Part shown: positions 44,121 to 52,747 of the stretch, piece by piece
Layout: each line of letters starts with the position of its first letter
Numbering within the stretch: the first letter of the stretch is position 1
DNA from: JAWXCE01 sp033764775
Lineage (GTDB): Bacteria > Pseudomonadota > Alphaproteobacteria > Rhizobiales > Rhodomicrobiaceae
NCBI GenBank assembly: GCA_033764775.1
Contig: JANRIQ010000004.1
Span: 1 to 64,000, forward strand
DNA length: 64,000 bases
Direction: 5' to 3'
Notes under the pieces: generated by a model
The model's input: the letters and a program-made list of their open reading frames with translations, nothing else
Database searches by the model: none
Told to the model about the DNA's origin: nothing
Translations under genes and position numbers: made by a program

Positions 44121-44246
44121 TGGCTCCGCTCCCGCATTCCTAAGAGGTTTATAAGTTATCCGTGCATCGGCCACTCCTTAAGTTGTTTTAAGCAATTCAA
44201 TTGGCTACGGCGCAAGAGTCATCTAACGAGCGAAATCCTACATCGA

Positions 44247-44275
44247 TTGACAAACTGCTGATGTTACAAAATAAC
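44247..44275 (+). promoter_or_regulatory. Sigma-70-type promoter of the barrel-led segment
   Basis: A perfect TTGACA is followed by 17 bp and AATAAC (4 of 6 to TATAAT), 28 bp before the ATG at 44303. This suggests the downstream genes have their own promoter besides that of the first imelysin. Confidence 0.55.
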
Positions 44276-44302
44276 ATGAATGGGACGGCAACGGGGGTTT
44301 AA

Positions 44303-45497
44303 ATGATACACGGCGAAGAAACGAAACGGGGCGCACGGGTAAGTTTGCTTGCCGCGCTCATGGCAAGCTTGATGCTTGGCGCGGCTGCCGTTGTCAGCCC
44401 GGCGCTGGCCGACGACGATGACGACGACGATGACGGCGCTCCGGCCATCTCGTACCCCTATCTGAAGGGCGAGCTGGAGATCGAAATCCAGAGCGACAAC
44501 ACGTTCGAGGCTGACGAAAAAGACGAAGAGGTCAGCGAAAGCGAGGCGGAGGTCACGTTGTCCGTCGGCCTGTACTTTAACGAGCGCTTCTCCGTGAACA
44601 CCACGCTCGTTATGGAGCCGGTCAAGGAAGTCGAGAGCGAGGATTCGCATTTCGAGAACCACGGCATTTTCGCCGAAGAGCTCTACGGGAAAATACTCTC
44701 TCGGTCGCGTCGCGGTGTTCGGCGGCAAATTCAACGTGAACTACGGCAAGGCGTGGGACTTGGCGCCGGGCATCTACGGCACGGACTTCGCCGAGGACGG
44801 CTATGAGATCACCGAGCGCGTCGGCTTCGGCGCGACCGTTGAGGGGAACGCCGGCGCACTCGGTGACATTGTCGTGACCGCGGCGCTGTTCAAAGCCGAC
44901 ACCTCGGCGCTCAGCAACTCTTTCGTCAACAACCGCGGCCAGGCGGACGTGGATGACGGCGGCTTCGGCAACACCGAGGATCTCGAAAACTTCAACATCG
45001 CCGTGGATGGGTCGAAGCTCCCCGCTCTGCCCGGCGTCAGCTATCACTTCGCCTACATTCATCAGGCCAAGGGCCGCATCGGCGATCTCGACCCGGCTGA
45101 TTTCGCCCGCCTCGACGACCAGAACGGCTTCGTCTTCGGTCTGTATGGCGAGCGCGAATACAACAATGTGAAGTTCGAGCTGATCGGGGAACTGGCGTAT
45201 TTCGATCAATACCTGATCGAGGAGGACGAAGCCGTCGAGGACATCTATTTCCTCACCCTGGGCGGCAAGATGGAGGTGAACAAGTTCAACCTCGCGCTGT
45301 CCTACACATACCGCCCCTTTGAAACTCTGGACGGCGAGGAGTTCGAGGATCATCTCGCGACCGTTTCCGCGGGCTATGAGATTCGTGACGATCTGCTGCT
45401 CGAAGTCGGCTACCGTTATCTCACGAACGAAGAGGAAGACACGCACACGGTTGGTGTGAAACTCACCAAAGAGGTGGAGTTCAGCAACGGGAAATAA
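44303..45497 (+). pseudogene. Outer-membrane beta-barrel protein interrupted by a single-base frameshift
   Basis: The first part (44303 to about 44690) has a signal peptide ending SPALA, a run of eight Asp, then strands LKGELEIEIQSDNTFEADEK, VTLSVGLYFNERFSVNTTLVM. After GAG CTC TAC GGG AAA an extra A (44693) throws the frame; the barrel continues in another frame as YSLGRVAVFGGKFNVNYGKAWD to 45497, with many beta strands (HLATVSAGYEIRDDLLLEVGYRYL). Removing one A from the AAAA run at 44690-44693 restores a protein of about 397 residues. It may be a real pseudogene or a sequencing error. Porin-like; may pass iron complexes. Confidence 0.75.
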
Positions 45498-47014
45498 TGC
45501 CGGCGTTGTTTGACTGGGTTTCGCCAAGCCGCGGCGGGATGCGTTCTGCGTCTCGCGCGCGGCTCATTTCTTTCGGCCTAGCAGCAGGGGCCGTTGTCCT
45601 GGCGACTGGGCTTATCGCCGCCTCGCCGGATGCGAACCTCAAAAGCGCCGCGCTGGAGCCGGGCGAAGCGCTTCCCGGCGGCGGGGCCACATCCAAGGCC
45701 AGCACCGACAACGCCAACGCCTTCTCGCATGCCTCGGGCAACATGGCGTTCCAGGACGAGCTGAAGTTCAAGGTCGGCAACGGCATATTCAAGAAGATGT
45801 GGGTCTCCGCGCCCGCGTCCACCCTCGCGTCCGACGGGCTCGGCCCGCTCTACAACGCCCGCTCATGCCAGGCATGCCACATCAAGGACGGGCGCGGCCA
45901 TCCGCCCTCAGGCCCGGACGACGACGCGGTGTCGATGCTGCTGCGGCTGTCGATCCCGGCCGAGGCGTCGTCCGGGGGCGCCGCAGCGAACCTTGAGCCG
46001 CCCAAAACAACCGCGCCCGAGCCTACCTATGGCGAGCAGCTGCAGGATTTATCCGTGCAAGGCCACGCAGCCGAGGGGCGCCTGCGCGTCGATTACGCCG
46101 AGACGTCTGTGCGCCTGCAGGGCGGCGAGACGGTTATGTTGCGGGCGCCCCGCTACTCCATCGCCGATCTGGCCTACGGCCCGCTGCATCCGCTGACCAT
46201 GCTCTCGCCCCGCATCGCGCAGCCCATGATCGGCCTTGGCCTGCTGGAGGCGATCCCACAGGAGGACATCCTCGCGCGCGCCGACCCGGAGGACGCGGAC
46301 GGCGACGGCGTTTCGGGGCGTCCGCACTGGGTGCGCCGCGAGGGCGGGGCCGACGAACTCGGCCGTTTCGGGTGGAAGGCGTCGAGCGCGAGCGTGCGGC
46401 GCCAGGCCGCCGAGGCGTTCGCGGGCGACATCGGCGTCTCCACGCCCGACATCCGCCGGCCCTATGGCGATTGCACGAAGGCGCAAAGCTTTTGCCTCAA
46501 CGCCCCCCATGGCGAGACGGCCGGCGCTCCCGAGATCGAGGAAAAACTGTTCAGCCTCGTGGTGTTCTACTCGCAAAACCTCGCCGTGCCGCGCCGCCGC
46601 GATGCGCAAGCGCCTGACGTGCTGAAGGGCCGCGCGCTCTTCCACCAAATCGGCTGCGCCGCATGCCACGCTCCCAGCCACAAAACGGGGGAGGCGCCAG
46701 GCGGGGCGCATCTCGCCGACCAAACGATCTGGCCCTACACCGACCTCCTGTTGCACGACATGGGCGAGGGCCTCGCCGACCACCGGCCGGACGGCGACGC
46801 GAGCGGCCGCGAATGGCGCACGCCGCCGCTCTGGGGCGTAGGGCTAACGCAGACGGTCAACGGCCACACCTTTCTCCTCCATGACGGCCGGGCCAGAAAC
46901 GTGCTGGAGGCCATCCTGTGGCACGGCGGCGAGGCGCAGAACGCCCGCGACGCTTTCGCCCGGTTGACAAAGTCCGAGCGCGAACGCCTCATCGCATTCG
47001 TCAACTCGCTGTGA
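45497..47014 (+). CDS. Di-haem oxidoreductase-like protein (DUF1111)
   Basis: This 505-residue protein has an N-terminal membrane/signal segment (about 22-42) and two CXXCH haem-binding motifs: CQACH near 124 and CAACH near 385. The region RSCQACHIKDGRGHPPSG and the late WRTPPLWGVGLTQTVNGHTFLLHDGRARNVLEAILWHGGEA are typical of DUF1111 proteins in imelysin clusters (IrpB-like). A periplasmic redox role, perhaps Fe(II)/Fe(III) conversion, is inferred. Its ATG overlaps the previous TAA by 1 nt. Confidence 0.92.
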   Translation: MPALFDWVSPSRGGMRSASRARLISFGLAAGAVVLATGLIAASPDANLKSAALEPGEALPGGGATSKASTDNANAFSHASGNMAFQDELKFKVGNGIFKKMWVSAPASTLASDGLGPLYNARSCQACHIKDGRGHPPSGPDDDAVSMLLRLSIPAEASSGGAAANLEPPKTTAPEPTYGEQLQDLSVQGHAAEGRLRVDYAETSVRLQGGETVMLRAPRYSIADLAYGPLHPLTMLSPRIAQPMIGLGLLEAIPQEDILARADPEDADGDGVSGRPHWVRREGGADELGRFGWKASSASVRRQAAEAFAGDIGVSTPDIRRPYGDCTKAQSFCLNAPHGETAGAPEIEEKLFSLVVFYSQNLAVPRRRDAQAPDVLKGRALFHQIGCAACHAPSHKTGEAPGGAHLADQTIWPYTDLLLHDMGEGLADHRPDGDASGREWRTPPLWGVGLTQTVNGHTFLLHDGRARNVLEAILWHGGEAQNARDAFARLTKSERERLIAFVNSL

Positions 47015-47021
47015 GGTCGTC

Positions 47022-48113
47022 ATGCGCTGCTCCGCCGCCGTCCTCGGCGCTCTCATGCTTTGGGCGGCGCCGCTCTCAGCCGAAACGCCGCCCGCCCCAC
47101 GGGGCGAGCCTCTCGCCCGCAAGGTCATCCAAAATGTCGCCCGCCCGGGCTACGAGCGCCTCGCCGCCGCCACCGCCGCGTTGAAGACGGAGGCGGAGAC
47201 GTTCTGCGCCGCGCCGTCGGCCGAACGCAAGATTGCGCTTCACGCGGCGTTCGAGACCGCGCTGCTCGCGTGGTCGCGCGTGGAGATGATCCGCTTCGGC
47301 CCCGTGGCCCAGGCCAACCGCTACGACCGCTTCGCCTTCTGGCCCGATGAAAAAGGCCTCGGTCTCAAACAGATCGGCGTGGCGCTGGCGGCGCGGGACG
47401 AAACGGCGGCGGCGCCGGAGACGCTGCGCGCAAAAAGCGTGGCGTTGCAGGGCTTCACCGCGCTCGAATTTCTGCTCTACGGCGCCGGCGCGGAGGCGCT
47501 GTCCACCACGGGCGAGGACGGCCGTTTCCGCTGCCGGTTCGCCGCCGCCATTGCCGCCAATCTCGCCGCGCTCGCCGTCGAAGTGCGCATCGCCTGGGAG
47601 GATGACACCGGTTTCGCCGACGGGCTGCTCAACCCGAAGCCGGAGCACCCGGTTTACAAATCCTCGCGCGATGTGAAGCTTGAGCTGTTCAAGACGTTCA
47701 TCACTGGGCTGCAGCACCTGCGTGACGTGAAGCTCGCGCGCGTGCTCGCCGACAATCCGCAGAACGCGCAACCGAAACGCGCGCCCTATTGGCGTAGCGG
47801 CCTGACGCTCAAGGTGATGCAGGCGAACATCGAAGCGCTGGAGACGTACTTTAACCGGGGCGGCTATTTCGAGCTTCTCAGCAAACTCGCGCCGGGCGTG
47901 GAGAAATCCGTGGCGCTCGATCTGGCGGAGATGCGCAAAAACGTGCAGGCCCTGGGCGCCGCGCCGGTCGAGATGGTTGTGAAAAGCAAGGACGGCTGGG
48001 GGCGTCTCAATAGCGTGCTGTTCGAGCTTGTCACCGTGCAGCAAACCGGCGGCGGGGCCATCGCGCGGGCCTCCAACATCTCCATCGGCTTCAACGCGCT
48101 GGACGGCGACTGA
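47022..48113 (+). CDS. Second imelysin-family protein
   Basis: This 363-residue protein has a signal peptide (about 1-20, ending PLSA). The imelysin pattern is VEMIRFGPVAQANRYDRFAFWPDEKG and LQGFTALEFLLYGAG, with Thr in place of the His found in the first imelysin's GYHAIEF. It is divergent from the first imelysin and may have a different ligand or only a structural part. Its stop overlaps the DUF1513 ATG by 1 nt (TGATG). Confidence 0.88.
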   Translation: MRCSAAVLGALMLWAAPLSAETPPAPRGEPLARKVIQNVARPGYERLAAATAALKTEAETFCAAPSAERKIALHAAFETALLAWSRVEMIRFGPVAQANRYDRFAFWPDEKGLGLKQIGVALAARDETAAAPETLRAKSVALQGFTALEFLLYGAGAEALSTTGEDGRFRCRFAAAIAANLAALAVEVRIAWEDDTGFADGLLNPKPEHPVYKSSRDVKLELFKTFITGLQHLRDVKLARVLADNPQNAQPKRAPYWRSGLTLKVMQANIEALETYFNRGGYFELLSKLAPGVEKSVALDLAEMRKNVQALGAAPVEMVVKSKDGWGRLNSVLFELVTVQQTGGGAIARASNISIGFNALDGD

Positions 48114-49195
48114 TGCGACGGCGCGACGTTCTCATCGGGCTATCCGCCGGCTTCGTCGCGGCCCTCCGGGCGCCTTTGGCGATCGCCGCGGAAGACGAGC
48201 TTTTCGCCGCAGCATGCAAGCTCGCCGATGGGTCGTTCGCCGCCATTTTTTACAGCGCCGAGCGCGGACGCACGCACACGCTGCCGCTCCCCGGGCGCGG
48301 GCACGACGTGGCGCAACGCCCCGGCTCGCCCGAATGCGTGGCCATCGCCCGCAGGCCGGGCCGTTTCGCCGCCGCGTTCGCCGCCGGGCGGGAGCCGGTA
48401 TGGTTCGCCTCCGCGCCTGGGCGGCATTTTTACGGGCATGGGGCGTTTTCGTCGGACGGCAGGCTGTTTTTCACCAGCGAGAACGATTATGAAAACGCGC
48501 GCGGGGTCATCGGCGTGCGCGACGCAAGCGCCGGCTATCGCCAGATCGGCGAGTTTTCATCGCATGGCGTCGATCCGCACGACGTGCTGGTGACGCCGGA
48601 CGGCCGTCGGCTTGTCATCGCCAATGGCGGGATCGCCACCCACCCGGACAGCGGGCGCGCAGCGCTCAACGCCAGCCACATGGAGGCGTCGCTCGTCTAT
48701 CTGGATGCGCGCACGGGCGACCTGGTTGAAAAAATCGTTTTGCCGCCGGCGCTGCAGAAGCTGTCGATTCGGCACCTGGCCATCGCCGGAGATCGCGCCG
48801 TGTTCGGTTGCCAATATGAAGGGGCGGGCGAGGACGCGCCGCCGCTCGTCGGCTTTCATCGCCTCGGCGAGGAGCCGCGCCTCGTCACGGCGGGGCCTGC
48901 TCAGGCGTCGCTGCGCAACTATGTGGGGTCGATCGCGGCGGACGCGTCGGGCGACATCATCGCCGCGTCGAGCCCGCGCGGCGGCGTTGCGGCGTTCTGG
49001 GATGCGAGGTCGTTTCGGTTTCTCGGCGCCAGGCCGCTGGAGGACGTATGCGGGGCGGCGCCCGCCCATCGCGGGTTTATGATCACCAGCGGAACGGGCG
49101 CGGCGGAGCGGATCGACGCGCGCACGATCGCGGCGTTGGCCACGCGTCAGGACGACTTCGCGTGGGACAACCACCTGACTGCGCTGACCGTGTGA
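48113..49195 (+). CDS. Exported DUF1513 protein
   Basis: This 360-residue protein has a twin-arginine-like start (MRRRDVLIGLSAGFVAAL) and a beta-propeller-like pattern. Typical DUF1513 stretches are GHGAFSSDGRLFFTSENDYENARGVIGVRDA, HGVDPHDVLVTPDGRRLVIANGGIATHPDSGR and the ending DFAWDNHLTAL. It is the usual last gene of imelysin clusters; the role is unknown, perhaps a periplasmic haem- or iron-chaperone. A clear terminator follows. Confidence 0.9.
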   Translation: MRRRDVLIGLSAGFVAALRAPLAIAAEDELFAAACKLADGSFAAIFYSAERGRTHTLPLPGRGHDVAQRPGSPECVAIARRPGRFAAAFAAGREPVWFASAPGRHFYGHGAFSSDGRLFFTSENDYENARGVIGVRDASAGYRQIGEFSSHGVDPHDVLVTPDGRRLVIANGGIATHPDSGRAALNASHMEASLVYLDARTGDLVEKIVLPPALQKLSIRHLAIAGDRAVFGCQYEGAGEDAPPLVGFHRLGEEPRLVTAGPAQASLRNYVGSIAADASGDIIAASSPRGGVAAFWDARSFRFLGARPLEDVCGAAPAHRGFMITSGTGAAERIDARTIAALATRQDDFAWDNHLTALTV

Positions 49196-49205
49196 AAGAG
49201 GGGGG

Positions 49206-49263
49206 GAGAGGCGCTTTCCGGCGGGGGTTGAGGGGGCAACAGACCGGAAAAGCGCCTCTCTTT
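49206..49263 (+). terminator. Terminator of the imelysin operon
   Basis: GAGAGGCGCTTTCCGG (49206-49221) pairs with CCGGAAAAGCGCCTCTC (49244-49260), one bulged A, followed by TTT. It starts 10 nt after the DUF1513 stop. The following stretch 49264-49647 holds no gene that I can support. Confidence 0.8.
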
Positions 49264-49647
49264 GGGGAATGCAAGGCAGGCTGGGCGGGCCTGTAATCGA
49301 GGACGAGGCTTTAGGCCCCGCCCTCAGTCCAATATCCGTTTGCGAAACGCTTGTCCGAGGTGAAGACAAACGCAACCAACTGACTAAATCACATCAACCT
49401 TAGCCCATGACGTTTCGAAGCGGGGGACTTACTCGACGCCACAGACGCAACTGAAAAGGCTTGAAGCCATATCCATCGGCTTCGAGCATCAGGCCAATCA
49501 ACGCCGTCCTGATGTTGCAAACATGACTCTCGGTTGCGACAAAATTAAGGCGGCGAAATTAATGAATTGACAGTTACCCACAAGCCACTTTAGCGCGGCC
49601 CTGATCGCGTCAGCAAATCGTCATGCGCCTGATGTAGGAAGCCGAAG

Positions 49648-50118
49648 ATGACCTTAACACCTTCACCCGAGGCGACGGACGGGCTGCGGCGCTGGTGGAT
49701 CGGCGTTCTCGCCCGGGCCGACGCGGACGCCCTGCGCGCCGCAATGGCCGTTTGCGGCCCCCTTCCCCCAGTCGACACGCTGCGGGCGGCCGAGCCGGGC
49801 CTCATCATGGTGCGCGGGCGGATGGGCGGCGACGGCGGGGCGTTCAATCTCGGCGAAATGACGGTGACGCGCTGCTCGGTCGTCGTCGCCGGATTCACCG
49901 GCCACGCCATGGTCAGCGGACGCGACGCGGAGCGCGCGCGCAACGCGGCTGTTATGGACGCGCTGCTGCAGGACGCGGCGCGCCGCGACGCACTCATCGA
50001 GCAGGTCGTGCGGCCTTTGGCGGCGGCCGAGGCGGAGCGGCGCGAGGCGCGAGCGCGGGCGGCGGCGGCCACGAGGGTGGATTTTTTCACGGTCGCGCGC
50101 GGAGAAGACCCGGCATGA
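49648..50118 (+). CDS. phnG: Carbon-phosphorus lyase subunit PhnG
   Basis: This 156-residue protein matches PhnG in length and in motifs such as RRWWIGVLARAD, EPGLIMVRGRMGGDGGAFNLGEMTVTRCSV and GHAMVSGRDAERA. PhnG is part of the PhnGHIJ core that cleaves alkylphosphonates. The stop overlaps phnH by 4 nt (ATGA). A TGACAG half-site at 49568-49573 hints at Pho-type control, but the second half is missing. Confidence 0.95.
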   Translation: MTLTPSPEATDGLRRWWIGVLARADADALRAAMAVCGPLPPVDTLRAAEPGLIMVRGRMGGDGGAFNLGEMTVTRCSVVVAGFTGHAMVSGRDAERARNAAVMDALLQDAARRDALIEQVVRPLAAAEAERREARARAAAATRVDFFTVARGEDPA

Positions 50119-50690
50119 GCGCGGTCGCGAAAGGCTTCGCCAACCCCGTGCTCGACGCGCAGGCTGTGTTCCGCGCGGCTCTCAGCGCCATGGCCGAACC
50201 CGGCCGCGTTTTTCCATGCGCCAGTCTCCCCGATGCGCCGCTGCATCCGGTGATTGCCGCCGTCGCGCTCGCGCTCATCGACTATGAGACGCCCTATGCG
50301 TTCATTGGCGGCGACGCGGAGGCGTTTTTAAGCTTTCACACTGGCGCGCCGCGCGTCGAGCCTCAGGCCGCCGCCTTCGTGTTTGCGCCCGCCAACGGCT
50401 TCGACGCCGCGCTGTGGCGGCGCCTGCCGCACGGCTCGCCGGAGTATCCGGATCGGTCGGCCACGGTTGTCCTGGAGGCGGGTCGTTTCGGCGAGGGCTT
50501 CGCCGTCGAGTTGTCGGGCCCCGGCCTGTGCGAGCCTCGGCGGTTCGCAGCATCCGCCCTCGACGCGGCGTTCTGGGCGATCGCGGCGGAGAACGCAGGG
50601 CTGTATCCGCTTGGGGTGGACTTTATCTTCTGCAGCGTGGGCGAGATCGCCGCGCTGCCGCGCTCGACACGGCTACGGGAGCTTGGCTGA
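50115..50690 (+). CDS. phnH: Carbon-phosphorus lyase subunit PhnH
   Basis: This 191-residue protein has FRAALSAMAEPGRVFPC, GAPRVEPQAAAFVFA and LYPLGVDFIFCSVGEIAALPRST, all typical of PhnH. PhnH sits in the C-P lyase core with PhnG, PhnI and PhnJ. Its stop overlaps the phnI ATG by 1 nt (TGATG), so the operon is translationally coupled. Confidence 0.95.
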   Translation: MSAVAKGFANPVLDAQAVFRAALSAMAEPGRVFPCASLPDAPLHPVIAAVALALIDYETPYAFIGGDAEAFLSFHTGAPRVEPQAAAFVFAPANGFDAALWRRLPHGSPEYPDRSATVVLEAGRFGEGFAVELSGPGLCEPRRFAASALDAAFWAIAAENAGLYPLGVDFIFCSVGEIAALPRSTRLRELG

Positions 50691-51826
50691 TGTATGTGGC
50701 GGTGAAAGGCGGCGAGAAGGCGATTGCGGCGGCGCACGAGTTGCTGGCGCGGGAGCGGCGCGGCGATCCGGCCGTACCCGAAATCGGCGTGGATCAGATC
50801 GCGCAGCAGCTCACCCTCGCCGTCGATCGCGTCATGGCGGAAGGCTCGCTCTACGACCGTGATCTGGCCGCGCTCGCCGTCAAACAGGCGCGCGGCGACC
50901 TGATCGAGGCGATTTTTCTCGTCCGCGCCTACCGCACCACCCTGCCGCGCTTCGGCTATTCCGAGCCGGTGGATACAAGCCGAATGGCGGTCATCCGGCG
51001 CGTGTCGGCGACCTTCAAGGATTTGCCCGGCGGGCAGGTGCTGGGGCCCACATTCGATTACACGCACCGACTGCTAGACTTCTCCCTCTCCCAAGGGGAG
51101 AAGGCCGGGGTGAGGGGAAACGACGTGAACGAAAGTCTGCAACCCCCTAACCCTGTCCCTCTCCCGCCGGGAAAGGGAACGGTCGCACGTGGCGATAGTG
51201 ATATAACGCCGCGCATGTTCGACATCCTGCGCGCCGAGGGGCTGGTCGAAGGGCCGGGCGGCGACCGCGACGCAACGCCCGGCGACATCACCCGCGAACC
51301 GCTCGACTTCCCCGCCTCTCGAGACCTGCGCCTGCAAACGCTCGCGCGGGGCGACGAGGGCTTTCTGCTTGCGCTTGGCTACTCCACGCAGCGCGGCTAT
51401 GGACGCACGCATCCGTTCGCTGGCGAAATCCGCATCGGCGAGGTCATGGTCGAGGCGTTCATGCCGGAACTCGGTTTCGCAATCGAGATCGCCGCGATCA
51501 CGCTGACCGAATGCGAGATGGTGAACCAGTTCCACGGCTCGAAGACCGAGCCGCCCACATTCACGCGCGGCTACGGCCTCGTTTTCGGCCAACTTGAGCG
51601 CAAGGCGATGTCGATGGCGCTTGTTGACCGCTCGTTGCGCGCGCGTGAGCTTGGCGAGGAGACCGGCGTGCCCGCGCAGGACGAGGAGTTCGTGCTCGCC
51701 CACTGCGACAACATCCAGGCGACCGGGTTCGTGGAGCACCTGAAGCTGCCGCATTATGTGGACTTCCAGTCAGAGCTTGACCTCGTCCGCCGCATGCGTT
51801 CCGCTGCGCAGGAGGCCGCCGAATGA
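50690..51826 (+). CDS. phnI: Carbon-phosphorus lyase subunit PhnI with in-frame insertion
   Basis: This 378-residue protein begins MYVAVKGGEKAIAAAHELLARERRGD and ends with the phosphonate core motifs TREPLDFPASRDLRLQTLARGDEG and STQRGYGRTHPFAGEIR. PhnI swaps the adenine of ATP for phosphonate to give a ribosyl-triphosphonate. Residues about 131-166 do not look like PhnI: they are coded by a palindromic repeat (51079-51190) inserted in frame, making the protein about 20 residues longer than E. coli PhnI. Whether the insert is tolerated is unknown. Confidence 0.9.
   Translation: MYVAVKGGEKAIAAAHELLARERRGDPAVPEIGVDQIAQQLTLAVDRVMAEGSLYDRDLAALAVKQARGDLIEAIFLVRAYRTTLPRFGYSEPVDTSRMAVIRRVSATFKDLPGGQVLGPTFDYTHRLLDFSLSQGEKAGVRGNDVNESLQPPNPVPLPPGKGTVARGDSDITPRMFDILRAEGLVEGPGGDRDATPGDITREPLDFPASRDLRLQTLARGDEGFLLALGYSTQRGYGRTHPFAGEIRIGEVMVEAFMPELGFAIEIAAITLTECEMVNQFHGSKTEPPTFTRGYGLVFGQLERKAMSMALVDRSLRARELGEETGVPAQDEEFVLAHCDNIQATGFVEHLKLPHYVDFQSELDLVRRMRSAAQEAAE
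51079..51190. repeat. Palindromic intergenic-type repeat inside phnI
   Basis: The stretch reads cttctccctctcccaagggg-type inverted pieces and a second GGG/CCC-rich inverted piece (ctctcccgccgggaaagg), joined by gccggggtgagggg. Such repeats usually lie between genes. Here the frame stays open throughout. No second copy was noticed in this window. Confidence 0.6.
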
Positions 51827-52662
51827 CCGCGCAGAACTACAACTTCGCCTATCTCGACGAGCAGACGAAGCGCATGATCCGCCGCGCCATCCTCAAGGCC
51901 GTCGCCGTGCCGGGGTATCAGGCGCCGTTCGCCAGCCGCGAGATGCCGATGCCCTACGGCTGGGGCACTGGGGGCGTGCAGGTGACAGCCGCCGTGCTCG
52001 GCCCCGCCGACGTGCTGAAGGTCATCGACCAAGGCGCGGACGACACGACGAACGCGGTCTCCATTCGCAAGTTTTTCGAGAAAACCGCGGGCGTCGCGAC
52101 CACCACGCACACAGGCGAAGCGACCGTAATTCAGACGCGCCACCGCATCCCCGAGGAGCCGCTGAAGGCGGGACAAATCATCGTCTTTCAGGTGCCGATC
52201 CCCGAGCCCTTGCGCTTTCTTGAGCCGCGCGAGACCGAGACGCGAAAGATGCACGCGCTTTCGGAGTACGGCCTGATGCATGTGAAGCTGTATGAGGACA
52301 TCACGCGGCACGGCCATATCGCGACGACCTACGCCTACCCGGTGATTGTGAACGGCCGCTACCTGATGGACCCATCGCCGATCCCGAAATTCGATAACCC
52401 GAAGCTGCACATGAGCGCGGCGCTGATGCTGTTCGGCGCGGGGCGCGAAAAGCGCATCTACGCGCTGCCGCCGTGGACGGAGGTGCGCTCGGTGGATTTC
52501 GAGGATCATCCGTTCGAGGCGTCGAAGGCCGAGGGCGCATGCGCGCTGTGCGGTTCGGAGACCAGTTTTCTAGACGAGATCGTGACTGGCGACGGCGGCG
52601 AGCGCATGTTCGCGTGCTCGGACACCGATTGGTGCGAGCGCCAGCGCCACACTTTAAGTTGA
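51823..52662 (+). CDS. phnJ: Carbon-phosphorus lyase PhnJ (radical SAM)
   Basis: This 279-residue enzyme keeps the glycine-rich loop WGTGGVQVTAAVLG and the four cysteines C240, C243, C265 and C271 (CALC...C...C spacing as in E. coli PhnJ). These bind the 4Fe-4S cluster and form the thiyl/glycyl chemistry that breaks the C-P bond of ribosyl-phosphonate. The ATG overlaps the phnI stop (ATGA). The expected phnK does not follow; a ParA-like gene starts 85 bp later. Confidence 0.95.
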   Translation: MTAQNYNFAYLDEQTKRMIRRAILKAVAVPGYQAPFASREMPMPYGWGTGGVQVTAAVLGPADVLKVIDQGADDTTNAVSIRKFFEKTAGVATTTHTGEATVIQTRHRIPEEPLKAGQIIVFQVPIPEPLRFLEPRETETRKMHALSEYGLMHVKLYEDITRHGHIATTYAYPVIVNGRYLMDPSPIPKFDNPKLHMSAALMLFGAGREKRIYALPPWTEVRSVDFEDHPFEASKAEGACALCGSETSFLDEIVTGDGGERMFACSDTDWCERQRHTLS

Positions 52663-52747
52663 ATCTTTTGCGCTGCGACGCTTCGACTTGACCTCCGTCA
52701 GTAAAGGTTTTTCCTCAGGCAATAATCGTTTTGCGTTGAGGGGGAAA

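Noticed and set aside
48557..49375. Open frame on the minus strand antisense to the DUF1513 gene
   Set aside because: It is Arg-rich with no domain and covers a conserved gene and a terminator on the other strand.
49560..49575. TGACAG half-site before phnG as a Pho box
   Set aside because: The second half at the right spacing is missing; a single hexamer is not enough.
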